Origin: Desulfobacteraceae bacterium
Lineage (GTDB): Bacteria > Desulfobacterota > Desulfobacteria > Desulfobacterales > Desulfobacteraceae
Direction of reading: 5' to 3'
Assembly: GCA_003354055.1 (NCBI GenBank)
Contig: PIVQ01000121.1
Location: forward strand, 1 to 14,010
Length of the DNA stretch: 14,010 nucleotides
The translations under genes were made by a program, and so were the position numbers. Below the pieces are notes generated by a model. The model made no database searches and had not been told where the DNA came from. It worked only from the letters and a program-made list of their open reading frames with translations. Shown piece by piece: positions 1 through 7,138 of the stretch. Within the stretch, counting starts at the first letter, position 1, and each line of letters opens with the position of its first letter.

Positions 1-2256
1 GGTACTACTAACCCACTTATTGATCTAGCAATTGGTGATAGTAATACTGGTTTTAACCAAGAAGGTGAAGATGAGTTAGCAACTTATACTGGTGGTATTG
101 AAAGAATGAGATTTGATTCTTCCGGTAATATTGGTATTGGAACTAATGATCCAGATACTATATTACATGTTTCAAGTGGGGTTGGTTCCAATGGTGATTG
201 TGTATTAAAACTTGAAGCAGATACAGATGATAATGTTGAAACATCAAATCCATTAATTATATTCACACAAGATGGAGGTGTAGAGCAAAGTATGGTAGGT
301 CATTTAAATGATAATAAATTAACTTTCGCAAACTCTTCTACTGGAGGAGGACTTGTTTTTAAAACTGGAGATGTGAATGGATATACTAATGCTTCAACTC
401 GTATGTATATTACTGCTACTGGTGAAGTTGGTATTGGAACTACTGGACCAATATATCAGTTGGATGTTGTTAATGACCAAAATGATGATACACAATTAAG
501 AGTAACTAATAGTGATAATTCATCAACTGCTGCTAGTACTACTATTATGGCAGAATCTAATAGTGGTACTATATCAATTCAACATTATTCTTCTGGTTAT
601 ACAACTAGTGGAGCACAAATCGCTGATGGTGGTTTATTATCTACTGGAACAGGTTCATCTGGTGGTTTAGGGATAAGATCAAATAATACAAATGGAGATA
701 TAATGTTGTATACTGGAGGAGATAATGAAAGAATGAAAATAGATTCAAATGGTTTAGTTGGTATTGGTATTACTAACCCAGATACCATATTACATATTTC
801 AAGTGGGGTTGGTTCCAATGGTGATTGTGTATTAAAACTTGAAGCAGATACAAATAATAGTGTTGAAACATCAAATTCATTAATTATATTCGCACAAGAT
901 GGAGGTGTAGAGCAAAGTATGGTAGGTCATGTAGATGATAATAAATTAACTCTCGCAAACTCAGTTGGAGGCGGAGGAATTGTTTTTAAAACTGGAAGTG
1001 ATGTAGGATATACTAATGCTTCAGCTCGTATGTATATTGAGACTAATGGTAATATTGGTATTGGAACTACTAATCCAACAACTGCATTAGCAATTGCTGA
1101 AGATGGATTAGGAATATTTCATGATTCTGGAACTACTGGTTCTTTAGGTTTTTATACATATTCTAGTAATAAAGTATTTCAATATGATAGTATGGGTAAT
1201 GTTGTTTTTGGTGATAGAAATATTATAAAGAAACCTGAATTAGAAGGATTGACTGAAGCAATTGTATTAGGAAATGGTAATGGTTACTCAGATAAAAGAT
1301 TTATTCATTCTATATGGGAAGATAGCAATAATACACATCAAATAGGTCTTGAATTTGATTATTATACTGGTTCTGGTGGTAGTAGTTCAACACATTCAAG
1401 AATAAATATTGCTTCTAATGCTACAAACGATGAACCTATTAATGGTTCTGGTTTAAACTATTCTGCTACTTTTAATAGTAATGGTGATACTCTTATATAT
1501 GGTGCTAATGCTGGTGCTAAGATAGACCCTCAAATTGCTTTAGCTATTGGTGATGGTGATACTGGATTTGATTGGGTTAGTAGTGGTTTAATAAGACAAT
1601 ATCTAAATGGAACTGAAAATTTTAGATGGCAAACTAATAGAAGTGTAGAAACTTATGGACCAAATAATAATACAATACCAATGTATAGCATGAGGAAACA
1701 ATCTACAAATACTACTACACAAGTTTATATTACTTTTTACACAAGTGCTACATCAACAACAACTGGGACATCTCAAGGAGATTTAAGAATAGCAGGTGGT
1801 AATCTCGGATTTCTTGATAGTTCATCTGGAACATTAAAACAAAATATACGAGATCATACACAAGAAAGTATAGATATGATGAAAAATCTTCGTACTGTAA
1901 AGTTTGATTGGATAGATGAAAATAAACCGAATGATTGTTTAGGATTTATAGCAGAAGAAGTAGAACAAGTATATCCTACTGCTACTGGTAGAGTAGGGAA
2001 AAAGTTTGGTAAAAAAAATATTACTAAAAAAGAGTTTAGAGAAAGAGATGGTAATTCTCCAAAAGATAAAGACGGAAACGATTTTGAGGATAATGATAAA
2101 TTAATAGAAGTGGAAGATCTTGATAATGTAGTAGATGAAGGTATATTAGGAATGTCTAGAATATCATTAATACCTATAATGTATGCTGTTATTAAATCTA
2201 ATCTTGAAAAGATTGAACAATTAGAAGCAAAAGTATCTATTTTAGAAAATTCATAA
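1..2256 (+). CDS. Fibre-like structural protein with C-terminal peptidase S74 (intramolecular chaperone) domain, 5' partial
   Basis: The frame is open from base 1, so the gene begins left of the window; the ATG at 106 is internal. The body is a chain of short beta-type repeats around the motif GIGT-x-x-P, as in phage and giant-virus fibre proteins. The C-terminus (about 1815-2250) matches the peptidase S74/endosialidase chaperone domain: an SS-x4-K-x-NI start (Ser codon 1822, Lys codon 1837), then FDWI, GFIAEEVEQVYP and a closing coiled coil near IEQLEAKVSILE. In this family the domain assembles the trimer and then cuts itself off just before the Ser. The usual Asp/Arg of the SD-x-R-x-K start are Ser and Thr here, so cleavage is likely but not certain. 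A charged insertion (about 1995-2130) interrupts the domain. The body contains a 122-codon duplication. Probably a virion-surface or receptor-binding fibre made late in infection (inference). Confidence 0.85.
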   Translation, partial: GTTNPLIDLAIGDSNTGFNQEGEDELATYTGGIERMRFDSSGNIGIGTNDPDTILHVSSGVGSNGDCVLKLEADTDDNVETSNPLIIFTQDGGVEQSMVGHLNDNKLTFANSSTGGGLVFKTGDVNGYTNASTRMYITATGEVGIGTTGPIYQLDVVNDQNDDTQLRVTNSDNSSTAASTTIMAESNSGTISIQHYSSGYTTSGAQIADGGLLSTGTGSSGGLGIRSNNTNGDIMLYTGGDNERMKIDSNGLVGIGITNPDTILHISSGVGSNGDCVLKLEADTNNSVETSNSLIIFAQDGGVEQSMVGHVDDNKLTLANSVGGGGIVFKTGSDVGYTNASARMYIETNGNIGIGTTNPTTALAIAEDGLGIFHDSGTTGSLGFYTYSSNKVFQYDSMGNVVFGDRNIIKKPELEGLTEAIVLGNGNGYSDKRFIHSIWEDSNNTHQIGLEFDYYTGSGGSSSTHSRINIASNATNDEPINGSGLNYSATFNSNGDTLIYGANAGAKIDPQIALAIGDGDTGFDWVSSGLIRQYLNGTENFRWQTNRSVETYGPNNNTIPMYSMRKQSTNTTTQVYITFYTSATSTTTGTSQGDLRIAGGNLGFLDSSSGTLKQNIRDHTQESIDMMKNLRTVKFDWIDENKPNDCLGFIAEEVEQVYPTATGRVGKKFGKKNITKKEFRERDGNSPKDKDGNDFEDNDKLIEVEDLDNVVDEGILGMSRISLIPIMYAVIKSNLEKIEQLEAKVSILENS
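85..450 (+). repeat. Internal duplication in fibre gene, copy 1
   Basis: This 366-base stretch matches 712-1077 at a constant offset of 627 bases (209 codons), with no net insertion or deletion. The most conserved part covers GVGSNGDCVLKLEADT and QDGGVEQSMVGH. Each copy ends in a GIGTT-x-x-P turn. Confidence 0.85.
712..1077 (+). repeat. Internal duplication in fibre gene, copy 2
   Basis: Second copy of the 122-codon module at 85-450. Differences are scattered substitutions (for example LND to VDD and TTG to TNP). The 261 bases between the copies hold a different beta-repeat sequence, so this is a dispersed rather than tandem duplication. Confidence 0.85.
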
Positions 2257-2282
2257 ATATAATAACATTACATTTAATCAAG

Positions 2283-2316
2283 TATGTTTATTTAACAATT
2301 ATATTATATAAACATA
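2283..2316 (+). terminator. Hairpin after first fibre gene
   Basis: Perfect 9-bp inverted repeat TATGTTTAT / ATAAACATA with a 16-base loop. It starts 26 bases past the stop at 2256 and lies before the next ATG at 2336. Position and form fit the palindromic 3'-end signal known from Mimivirus transcripts. The assignment is inference. Confidence 0.5.
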
Positions 2317-2335
2317 TTATATATTTTAGTATTTA

Positions 2336-4750
2336 ATGAACCCAACTTTTAAATTAGGCAATGCCTCAACACAAGTTTATAGAGATAATGCTGATAATAA
2401 TAAAACTGTTTTCACCAATAATGGCATTGATGTAGTAAAATTTAGTGGTATTGATGGTCAGGATACAATAGATGTTACAGGGAATGTAAATGTTTCAGTT
2501 GATTATGAAATTAGTGGGGCAAGCGTTTTAAACGCAACTACTTTAGGTAGTAATATAGTTAATTCATCATTAACATCTGTTGGTAATTTAACTTCATTGA
2601 CTATTGCTGGAGATTTGACCGTAAATGGTACTACTACTACTATAAATACACAAACTTTAACTATTGAAGACCCTTTAATCAAATTGGGTAAAGATAATAA
2701 TGCTGATTTAGTTGATACTGGATTTTATTCATTATATAATGATGGTGTTTCTAAATATGCAGGTATATTCAGGGATGCGTCAGATAATACATTCAAGTTC
2801 TTTACAGGAACAACAATTGAACCTACTGCAACAGTAGATACTTCCACTAATAATGGATACGTCAAAGGGGCAATATCAGCCGGAAATATTAGTGCAAGTA
2901 GTATGACTGTTACAGGTTCAACAATTGTTCAAGATTTGACTGTTATTGATACAGTCACTATTAATGGAGATTTATTAGTTGATACTAATACTTTATATGT
3001 TGATTCTTCTAATAATTATGTTGGTATTGGAACTACATCCCCAACTTTTCCATTAGATATTGTTGGTGATATTAATACTTCTACTGATTATAATATTAGT
3101 GGAACACAAGTTTTATCATCTACTACTCTTGGAACTGGTATTATTAATTCTTCTTTAACATCTAATACAGGTAATTTAGTAAATAATGGAACTATGAATT
3201 TAACTACAGGAAATGACTATCAAATTAATTCTACTAGTGTTTTGAATACAACTACACTTGGTTCTAATGTTGTTAATTCCTCACTTACAAGTGTTGGAAC
3301 TTTAACGTCAGCAGTTATATCAGGTGATATGACTGTTAATACTAATACATTAGTAGTTGATTCTACAAATAATAGAATTGGTCTTGGTATTACTAATCCT
3401 TCTAATTATTTTCATTTGAGCGTTTCTGATAGTTCTAATACTTCACAGATGACAATCCATAATGAGAGTGATGTATCAAGAGCTGGATTAACTTTAAATG
3501 CTGGTGATTTAAACTTTAATTTTCAATTAGATGGTAGTGGTCAATATGCTGTTATTGAAAACTTAAATGGTGATATTGGTTATTACGCAAAAGATACAGG
3601 AGACCATAGATTTTATAATACTGATTCTAACAATGAAAACTTAACTATTTTAAATAATAGTAATGTTGGTATTAATAATTCAACACCTTCATATAATTTA
3701 GACGTTAGTGGTGATATTAACTTAACTGGTGTTTTATATCAAAATGGAGTTACTTTATCTAATTGGATTTCTTCTGGTAATGATATTTATAATACTAATT
3801 CAAGTAATGTTGGTATTAATAATTCAACACCTTCATATAATTTAGATGTAGATGGAGATATTAACTTAACTGGTGTTTTATATCAAAATGGAGTCACTGT
3901 TGATTCTACTATTTGGGCTTCTTCTGGTAATGATATTTATAATACTAATTCTGGTAATACACATATTAGAATAGAAGATATAAATGCTATAACTGTTAAT
4001 ACTAATAGAAGTGTATTTATTGGTAAAGAGAACATATGGAATAAGACAGAAGTATCTGGGATTAATGAGAGTTTAATTTTGACAACTAATAATTCATATG
4101 CTGCCAATAAATATATATTAGGTATATGGGAAGATGCTCTTAATTGTCATCAAATTGGGTTAGAGTTTGATTATTATAATGGTTCCGGTAATATTGGTTC
4201 AACACATTCAAGAATTAATATTGTTGGAAATGGAACTAGCGGACAAACTATTAATGGAGAATCAACAGTTACAACTTGTAGTTTTTTAAGTAATGGTAAT
4301 GTTGGTATTGGTACTAAGACTCCAAGTTATAATCTAGAAGTTAATGGAACTTTTCAAGTAAATGGTAATAATGGATTTTCTGGCGCAGTTGTTGCTTTTA
4401 CTGGAGAAAGAAATGGAATTATTACACCATTAGCAAGATATAGTTATGGTAATAGTTGTACTAGTAATTATGGCCCTTCAATGATTAAAGATGGAACTGT
4501 TATTGGAATATCTTTTAGTTCTACTACACCAGCAGCAGCAACTATTAAATTATATAAAAATAATAGTTCTACATCAACTGTTCTCACATTTGGAACATTT
4601 TCACCACCAAATAATATTTTTTTGGATTCTGCTTATACTACAACAAGTCATAATTTTTTAGCAGGAGATACAATAAATCTAAGATTAACATCATTATTGG
4701 GTGGAACTATTACTGATTCAATAGTAACTTTCTTTGTAAGATATAATTAA
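2336..4750 (+). CDS. Fibre-like beta-repeat protein without S74 domain
   Basis: An 804-residue protein, rich in Asn, Ser, Thr and Gly, built of beta-repeats. Three blocks resemble SVLNATTLGSNIVNSSLTSV (residues about 63, 260 and 303). Several GIG/GIN-x-x-x-P turns follow, plus a 48-residue tandem duplication. A module near 4009-4310 (IWEDALNCHQIGLEFDYY and flanks) is homologous to 1198-1500 of the preceding gene, so the two are paralogues or have exchanged modules. There is no S74 domain. Residues from about 680 to the end form a distinct, probably beta-sandwich tip that contains no obvious catalytic motif. The N-terminus (TFKLGNASTQVYRDN) has no signal peptide. It lies 79 bases downstream of the first fibre gene on the same strand. 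Most likely a structural or receptor-binding fibre subunit; partner and location are inferred. Confidence 0.85.
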   Translation: MNPTFKLGNASTQVYRDNADNNKTVFTNNGIDVVKFSGIDGQDTIDVTGNVNVSVDYEISGASVLNATTLGSNIVNSSLTSVGNLTSLTIAGDLTVNGTTTTINTQTLTIEDPLIKLGKDNNADLVDTGFYSLYNDGVSKYAGIFRDASDNTFKFFTGTTIEPTATVDTSTNNGYVKGAISAGNISASSMTVTGSTIVQDLTVIDTVTINGDLLVDTNTLYVDSSNNYVGIGTTSPTFPLDIVGDINTSTDYNISGTQVLSSTTLGTGIINSSLTSNTGNLVNNGTMNLTTGNDYQINSTSVLNTTTLGSNVVNSSLTSVGTLTSAVISGDMTVNTNTLVVDSTNNRIGLGITNPSNYFHLSVSDSSNTSQMTIHNESDVSRAGLTLNAGDLNFNFQLDGSGQYAVIENLNGDIGYYAKDTGDHRFYNTDSNNENLTILNNSNVGINNSTPSYNLDVSGDINLTGVLYQNGVTLSNWISSGNDIYNTNSSNVGINNSTPSYNLDVDGDINLTGVLYQNGVTVDSTIWASSGNDIYNTNSGNTHIRIEDINAITVNTNRSVFIGKENIWNKTEVSGINESLILTTNNSYAANKYILGIWEDALNCHQIGLEFDYYNGSGNIGSTHSRINIVGNGTSGQTINGESTVTTCSFLSNGNVGIGTKTPSYNLEVNGTFQVNGNNGFSGAVVAFTGERNGIITPLARYSYGNSCTSNYGPSMIKDGTVIGISFSSTTPAAATIKLYKNNSSTSTVLTFGTFSPPNNIFLDSAYTTTSHNFLAGDTINLRLTSLLGGTITDSIVTFFVRYN
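3662..3955 (+). repeat. Tandem duplication of a 48-50-codon fibre unit
   Basis: Copy 1 is 3662-3805 and copy 2 is 3806-3955. Both encode NVGINNSTPSYNLDV, then GDINLTGVLYQNGVT, then SSGNDIYNTNS. Copy 2 has two extra codons (VDSTIW in place of LSNW). The DNA is nearly identical, suggesting recent duplication. Confidence 0.85.
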
Positions 4751-4771
4751 TAAACTAAAAATAAATAAACA

Positions 4772-4791
4772 TTATTCATATTTTTGAATAA
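4772..4791 (+). terminator. Hairpin after second fibre gene
   Basis: Perfect 7-bp stem TTATTCA / TGAATAA with loop TATTTT, starting 21 bases past the stop at 4750. The same position relative to the stop is seen at other genes here. Likely transcript 3'-end signal (inference). Confidence 0.5.
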
Positions 4792-4799
4792 AAAATATT

Positions 4800-4807
4800 A
4801 AAATTGA
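4800..4807 (+). promoter_or_regulatory. Early-promoter motif AAAATTGA for the zinc-ribbon gene
   Basis: Exact match to the Mimivirus early-promoter octamer, on the coding strand, 104 bases before the ATG at 4912. The spacing is longer than at the other three copies, so the 5' leader would be long. The rest of 4808-4911 is plain A+T-rich sequence. Confidence 0.5.
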
Positions 4808-4911
4808 TTTATATTATATTTATAATTCAAAACTAATTATTAAAACATTAACCTAATTTTTCAATAATTCACTTACACTTTTAAAAACTTTCTTTACAAC
4901 TTATATAGAAA

Positions 4912-5154
4912 ATGGCAAAAGGTAAAAGAGCAAGAAGATTAAAAAATAAATCTGAAGATTATGAACAAAGACATTGTAATTCTTGTGGGCAACCAATTAA
5001 TCAAAATTGTTTCAATTCTGATAAAATGACTGGAAAATGTGGAAAATGTTACAGAACAGATTTAAAAGAAAATGTTAGAAGAAAAGCATCAAAGAAACAA
5101 GTAAGAATAAGAAATCAAGAAAGAGCAGTTAAAACATATTTAATGTCTTATTAA
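4912..5154 (+). CDS. Small basic zinc-ribbon protein
   Basis: An 80-residue, strongly basic protein. Cysteines at C22-x2-C25 and C43-x2-C46, plus C33 between them, form a treble-clef or zinc-ribbon-like site. Lys/Arg-rich segments flank it on both sides (KGKRARRLKNK; RRKASKKQVRIRNQER), which suggests nucleic-acid binding. No enzyme motif is visible and I do not recognise a specific family. It carries the early motif AAAATTGA at 4800 and lies ahead of the RING-finger gene with a 95-base gap. It could be a small transcription or RNA-binding factor; that is inference. Confidence 0.75.
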   Translation: MAKGKRARRLKNKSEDYEQRHCNSCGQPINQNCFNSDKMTGKCGKCYRTDLKENVRRKASKKQVRIRNQERAVKTYLMSY

Positions 5155-5207
5155 TATTTAATTTTTTAAAAACAATCATATATAATGGACTTATTTTCTT
5201 TAATATT

Positions 5208-5215
5208 AAAATTGA
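5208..5215 (+). promoter_or_regulatory. Early-promoter motif AAAATTGA for the RING-H2 gene
   Basis: Exact octamer, 34 bases before the ATG at 5250, followed by A+T-only sequence. It supports 5250 as the true start, because an upstream ATG at 5185 (different frame) lies before the motif. Confidence 0.6.
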
Positions 5216-5249
5216 ATAATATTATAATATTAATATATATATTGATATT

Positions 5250-5633
5250 ATGCCTATTCCTATTTTTACTATTGTTATTGTTTGTAGTATTTGTATTGGA
5301 CCACCTGTATTACGTAAAGCAAGTAAAACTATTAATAAAATACGCTCTCGTATTTATACTAAACTTTATCACAAACAATTTATTAAAAATACACGAAAAA
5401 CTAAACAAGAAAAAGATGATTGTGTTATATGTATGGATAACTATTCTGAAAATCATAAATGTTCTGAATTATATTGTGGTCATAAATTTCATCATTCTTG
5501 TATTCTTGAATGGATGAACGAAAAAAAGACTTGTCCTTTATGCAATACTGGTTTTATGTTGGTATCTGGTGAAATTTATGGTAAAGAAAAACTTGAATAT
5601 GATTCTTTTTATTCTCAATTTGAAGATAACTAA
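5250..5633 (+). CDS. Membrane-anchored RING-H2 finger protein, probable E3 ubiquitin ligase
   Basis: A 127-residue protein. Residues 4-21 are hydrophobic (PIFTIVIVCSICIGPPVL), a likely signal anchor, followed by a basic stretch at 22-54. Residues 58-98 are a complete RING-H2 finger with ligands C58, C61, C76, H78, H81, C84, C95 and C98; the CPLC end and the Trp in ILEWM match E2-binding RING domains. An acidic tail follows. Proteins of this layout transfer ubiquitin from an E2 enzyme to substrates at membranes. Giant viruses often encode them, presumably to redirect host protein turnover. An AAAATTGA motif 34 bases upstream suggests early expression. The ligase activity is family-based; the target is unknown. 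Confidence 0.88.
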   Translation: MPIPIFTIVIVCSICIGPPVLRKASKTINKIRSRIYTKLYHKQFIKNTRKTKQEKDDCVICMDNYSENHKCSELYCGHKFHHSCILEWMNEKKTCPLCNTGFMLVSGEIYGKEKLEYDSFYSQFEDN

Positions 5634-5649
5634 TTTTTCAATAATTAGC

Positions 5650-5681
5650 TTTTATATAATATCTTTTCATATTATATAAAA
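5650..5681 (+). terminator. 13-bp perfect hairpin between RING and dUTPase genes
   Basis: Arms TTTTATATAATAT (5650-5662) and ATATTATATAAAA (5669-5681) pair perfectly around loop CTTTTC. It begins 16 bases past the RING stop and ends on the base before the dUTPase ATG. Probably the RING transcript 3' end; it would also fold in any dUTPase leader that includes it. Confidence 0.6.
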
Positions 5682-6155
5682 ATGAAGAAATACACATTAA
5701 GAATTGTTCCTAGTAATAAAAAAATTGCTGATTTATATCGTAATCATAATCATTATAATGCAGGCGACTCAGGGCTTGATTTATTTGCCCCAACCGAATT
5801 ATTAGTTAAATCCGGAGAAACTGAAAAACTTTCATTCGGAATTTCTTGTGAATTAATTTGTGAAGACGGTGATAAAACTTATAATGTTTCATACTTAATG
5901 CTTCCAAGAAGTTCAATGGGAAGTAAAACTCCACTTCGTCTTGCAAACAGTATAGGCCTTATTGATGCTTTTTACAAAGGACCTATCCAAGCAACTATTG
6001 ATAACATTAAAGATACAGATTATATCATTAATGAAAATACAAGATTATTTCAATTAGTAACACCTGATTTAACCCCTTTTCATAAAGTTGAAATTGTTAA
6101 AGAGTTTTCAAATAAAATTAATAGAGGAGGTGGATTCGGTTCAACTGGTAAATAA
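5682..6155 (+). CDS. dut: Trimeric dUTPase (deoxyuridine 5'-triphosphate nucleotidohydrolase)
   Basis: A 157-residue protein, normal for a trimeric dUTPase subunit. All five family motifs are present in order: motif 1 AGDSGLDLFAP (27-37), motif 2 PRSSMG (75-80), motif 3 GLIDAFYKG (92-100, with catalytic Asp at 95), motif 4 RLFQLV (121-126) and the C-terminal arm RGGGFGSTG (148-156, with the uracil-stacking Phe at 152). It hydrolyses dUTP to dUMP and pyrophosphate, keeping uracil out of DNA and feeding thymidylate synthesis. In motif 4 the common Ala is Phe. No targeting signal. The stop abuts the stop of the opposite-strand gene with no spacer. No AAAATTGA motif was found upstream. Identification is secure. 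Confidence 0.96.
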   Translation: MKKYTLRIVPSNKKIADLYRNHNHYNAGDSGLDLFAPTELLVKSGETEKLSFGISCELICEDGDKTYNVSYLMLPRSSMGSKTPLRLANSIGLIDAFYKGPIQATIDNIKDTDYIINENTRLFQLVTPDLTPFHKVEIVKEFSNKINRGGGFGSTGK

Positions 6156-6389
6156 CTAAAAATTATTGAAAACTTCTTCCGCCTTATTTAAAGTTTCTTG
6201 ACTACCTTGTTCACATATTTCACTTAATTTACAACAATCTATTCGTCCATTGATATTATAAGTATTATCAATATGATGATGAATGACATAATTAAATTGA
6301 TTGGAAAGAAAAATATTATTTAATGTATTAACTTCTGTTGCTAATTTCAACATTTTTAACTTAATAATACTACGTTTTAACAAAGACAT
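6156..6389 (-). CDS. Hypothetical 77-residue protein
   Basis: Not recognised. It begins MSLLKRSIIKLKMLKLATEV, probably an amphipathic basic helix. The middle has HHH and a CC pair (DCCKLSEICEQ), three cysteines close together, so a metal site or disulfide is possible but unproven. The end is acidic and helical. No membrane segment or known motif. Its stop is directly against the dUTPase stop (convergent, no gap). Its ATG is flanked at once by the 12-bp hairpin at 6390-6420. It appears real because it fills a gap between clear genes and has the same hairpin-ATG arrangement as its neighbours. Confidence 0.6.
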   Translation of the reverse strand: MSLLKRSIIKLKMLKLATEVNTLNNIFLSNQFNYVIHHHIDNTYNINGRIDCCKLSEICEQGSQETLNKAEEVFNNF

Positions 6390-6420
6390 TTTAATTATTT
6401 AGATATTTTAAATAATTAAA
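6390..6420 (-). terminator. 12-bp perfect hairpin after the SAP-like gene
   Basis: Arms TTTAATTATTTA (6390-6401) and TAAATAATTAAA (6409-6420) around a 7-base loop. Reading leftward it begins 27 bases past the stop of the 6448-7086 gene and ends against the ATG (6387-6389) of the next gene. Confidence 0.6.
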
Positions 6421-6447
6421 TAAATTTTAGAAAATATTTTAATATTA

Positions 6448-7086
6448 TTAATATTTATTTAAGTATTTTGAAAACTTTTTTTCAGTTTTATCTGATAAAT
6501 TTTGTGTATCTTTTATCATTCTCCAATTTACTTTATTTTTTACTTTTTGTAAAAATGAATCAGAAAATGTATAATTATGATATCTAATAACATTCCAATC
6601 AACTTTATTCTTATATTTTAACAATAATTTTTCTGGTAAATCTTGCCATTCAGACATAACTTCCCAATCAAGTTTATTTTTATAATGTTCTATAAATTTA
6701 GGTGATAATTGTTCATCTCCTGAAAGAGTATCCCAAAATTCTCCTTCTGATAAATCTTTATATGCTTTTTTGTATTTTAAATATTCTACTCCATGAACTT
6801 GTTTCTTTAATATATTTCTTATATCTTTTGGTAATGCTCTTGTTAAAGATTTTACACCTGGTGATTTCTTTTTTTGAACTTTTTTCTTCTGAACTTTTTT
6901 CTTTGGTGGAGATTTCCCTGTTACGAATTTTGGTAAAACTCTTTTCTTTTTTTTTGGTGTTTTTTTCTTTGCTGGTGATTTTGATTTTAAACAATGTTTC
7001 ATCAATTCTGCTTTTTTCATTTTACTATAACCTTTAATTCCTTTTGATTTACATATTTTTTTTAACTCTGCGACGGTATATTTCAT
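6448..7086 (-). CDS. SAP-like basic protein with C-terminal 23-24-residue repeats
   Basis: A 212-residue protein. Residues 3-32 (YTVAELKKICKSKGIKGYSK and on) resemble a SAP or Rho-N type DNA/RNA-binding helix pair. Residues 33-80 are a very Lys-rich linker with KSP and KKKVQ repeats. Residues 127-212 hold three full repeats and a degenerate fourth: LS-x2-FI-x2-YKNKLDW (127), LP-x2-LL-x2-YKNKVDW (150), FS-x2-FL-x2-VKNKVNW (174), then LSDK (197). Such LSE-FIE-KVDW repeats are known in giant-virus proteins of unclear function. I start at 7086 because the reading frame upstream to 7185 overlaps the permease gene and would add an odd hydrophobic stretch before the SAP-like motif. Probably nucleic-acid binding and repeat-mediated protein contact (inference). 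Confidence 0.75.
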   Translation of the reverse strand: MKYTVAELKKICKSKGIKGYSKMKKAELMKHCLKSKSPAKKKTPKKKKRVLPKFVTGKSPPKKKVQKKKVQKKKSPGVKSLTRALPKDIRNILKKQVHGVEYLKYKKAYKDLSEGEFWDTLSGDEQLSPKFIEHYKNKLDWEVMSEWQDLPEKLLLKYKNKVDWNVIRYHNYTFSDSFLQKVKNKVNWRMIKDTQNLSDKTEKKFSKYLNKY

Positions 7087-7120
7087 ATATATATAATATA
7101 TGTACATAATATTATTATTA

Positions 7121-7138
7121 TAAAATAAACGTATTTTA
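7121..7138 (-). terminator. Short hairpin at the permease stop
   Basis: 7-bp stem TAAAATA / TATTTTA with loop AACG, covering the permease stop codon (7136-7138). Unlike the others it overlaps the stop instead of lying 16-27 bases beyond it, so the 3'-end role is weaker here. Confidence 0.3.

Noticed and set aside
106..108. ATG at 106 as start of the first fibre gene
   Set aside because: The frame is open to base 1 with the same kind of sequence, and the duplication unit begins upstream of this ATG.
5185..5517. A 110-residue + strand frame of mostly Leu/Ile/Val overlapping the RING gene
   Set aside because: It is the shifted frame of the RING-H2 gene, whose complete zinc ligand set and promoter spacing make that frame the real one.
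6290..6305. TAAATTGA, a near-match to the early motif
   Set aside because: One mismatch, and it lies inside the coding region of the 6156-6389 gene on the opposite strand, far from any + strand start.
6702..7037. A + strand frame opposite the SAP-like gene
   Set aside because: Leu/Phe-rich antisense of a Lys-rich coding region; no motif of its own.
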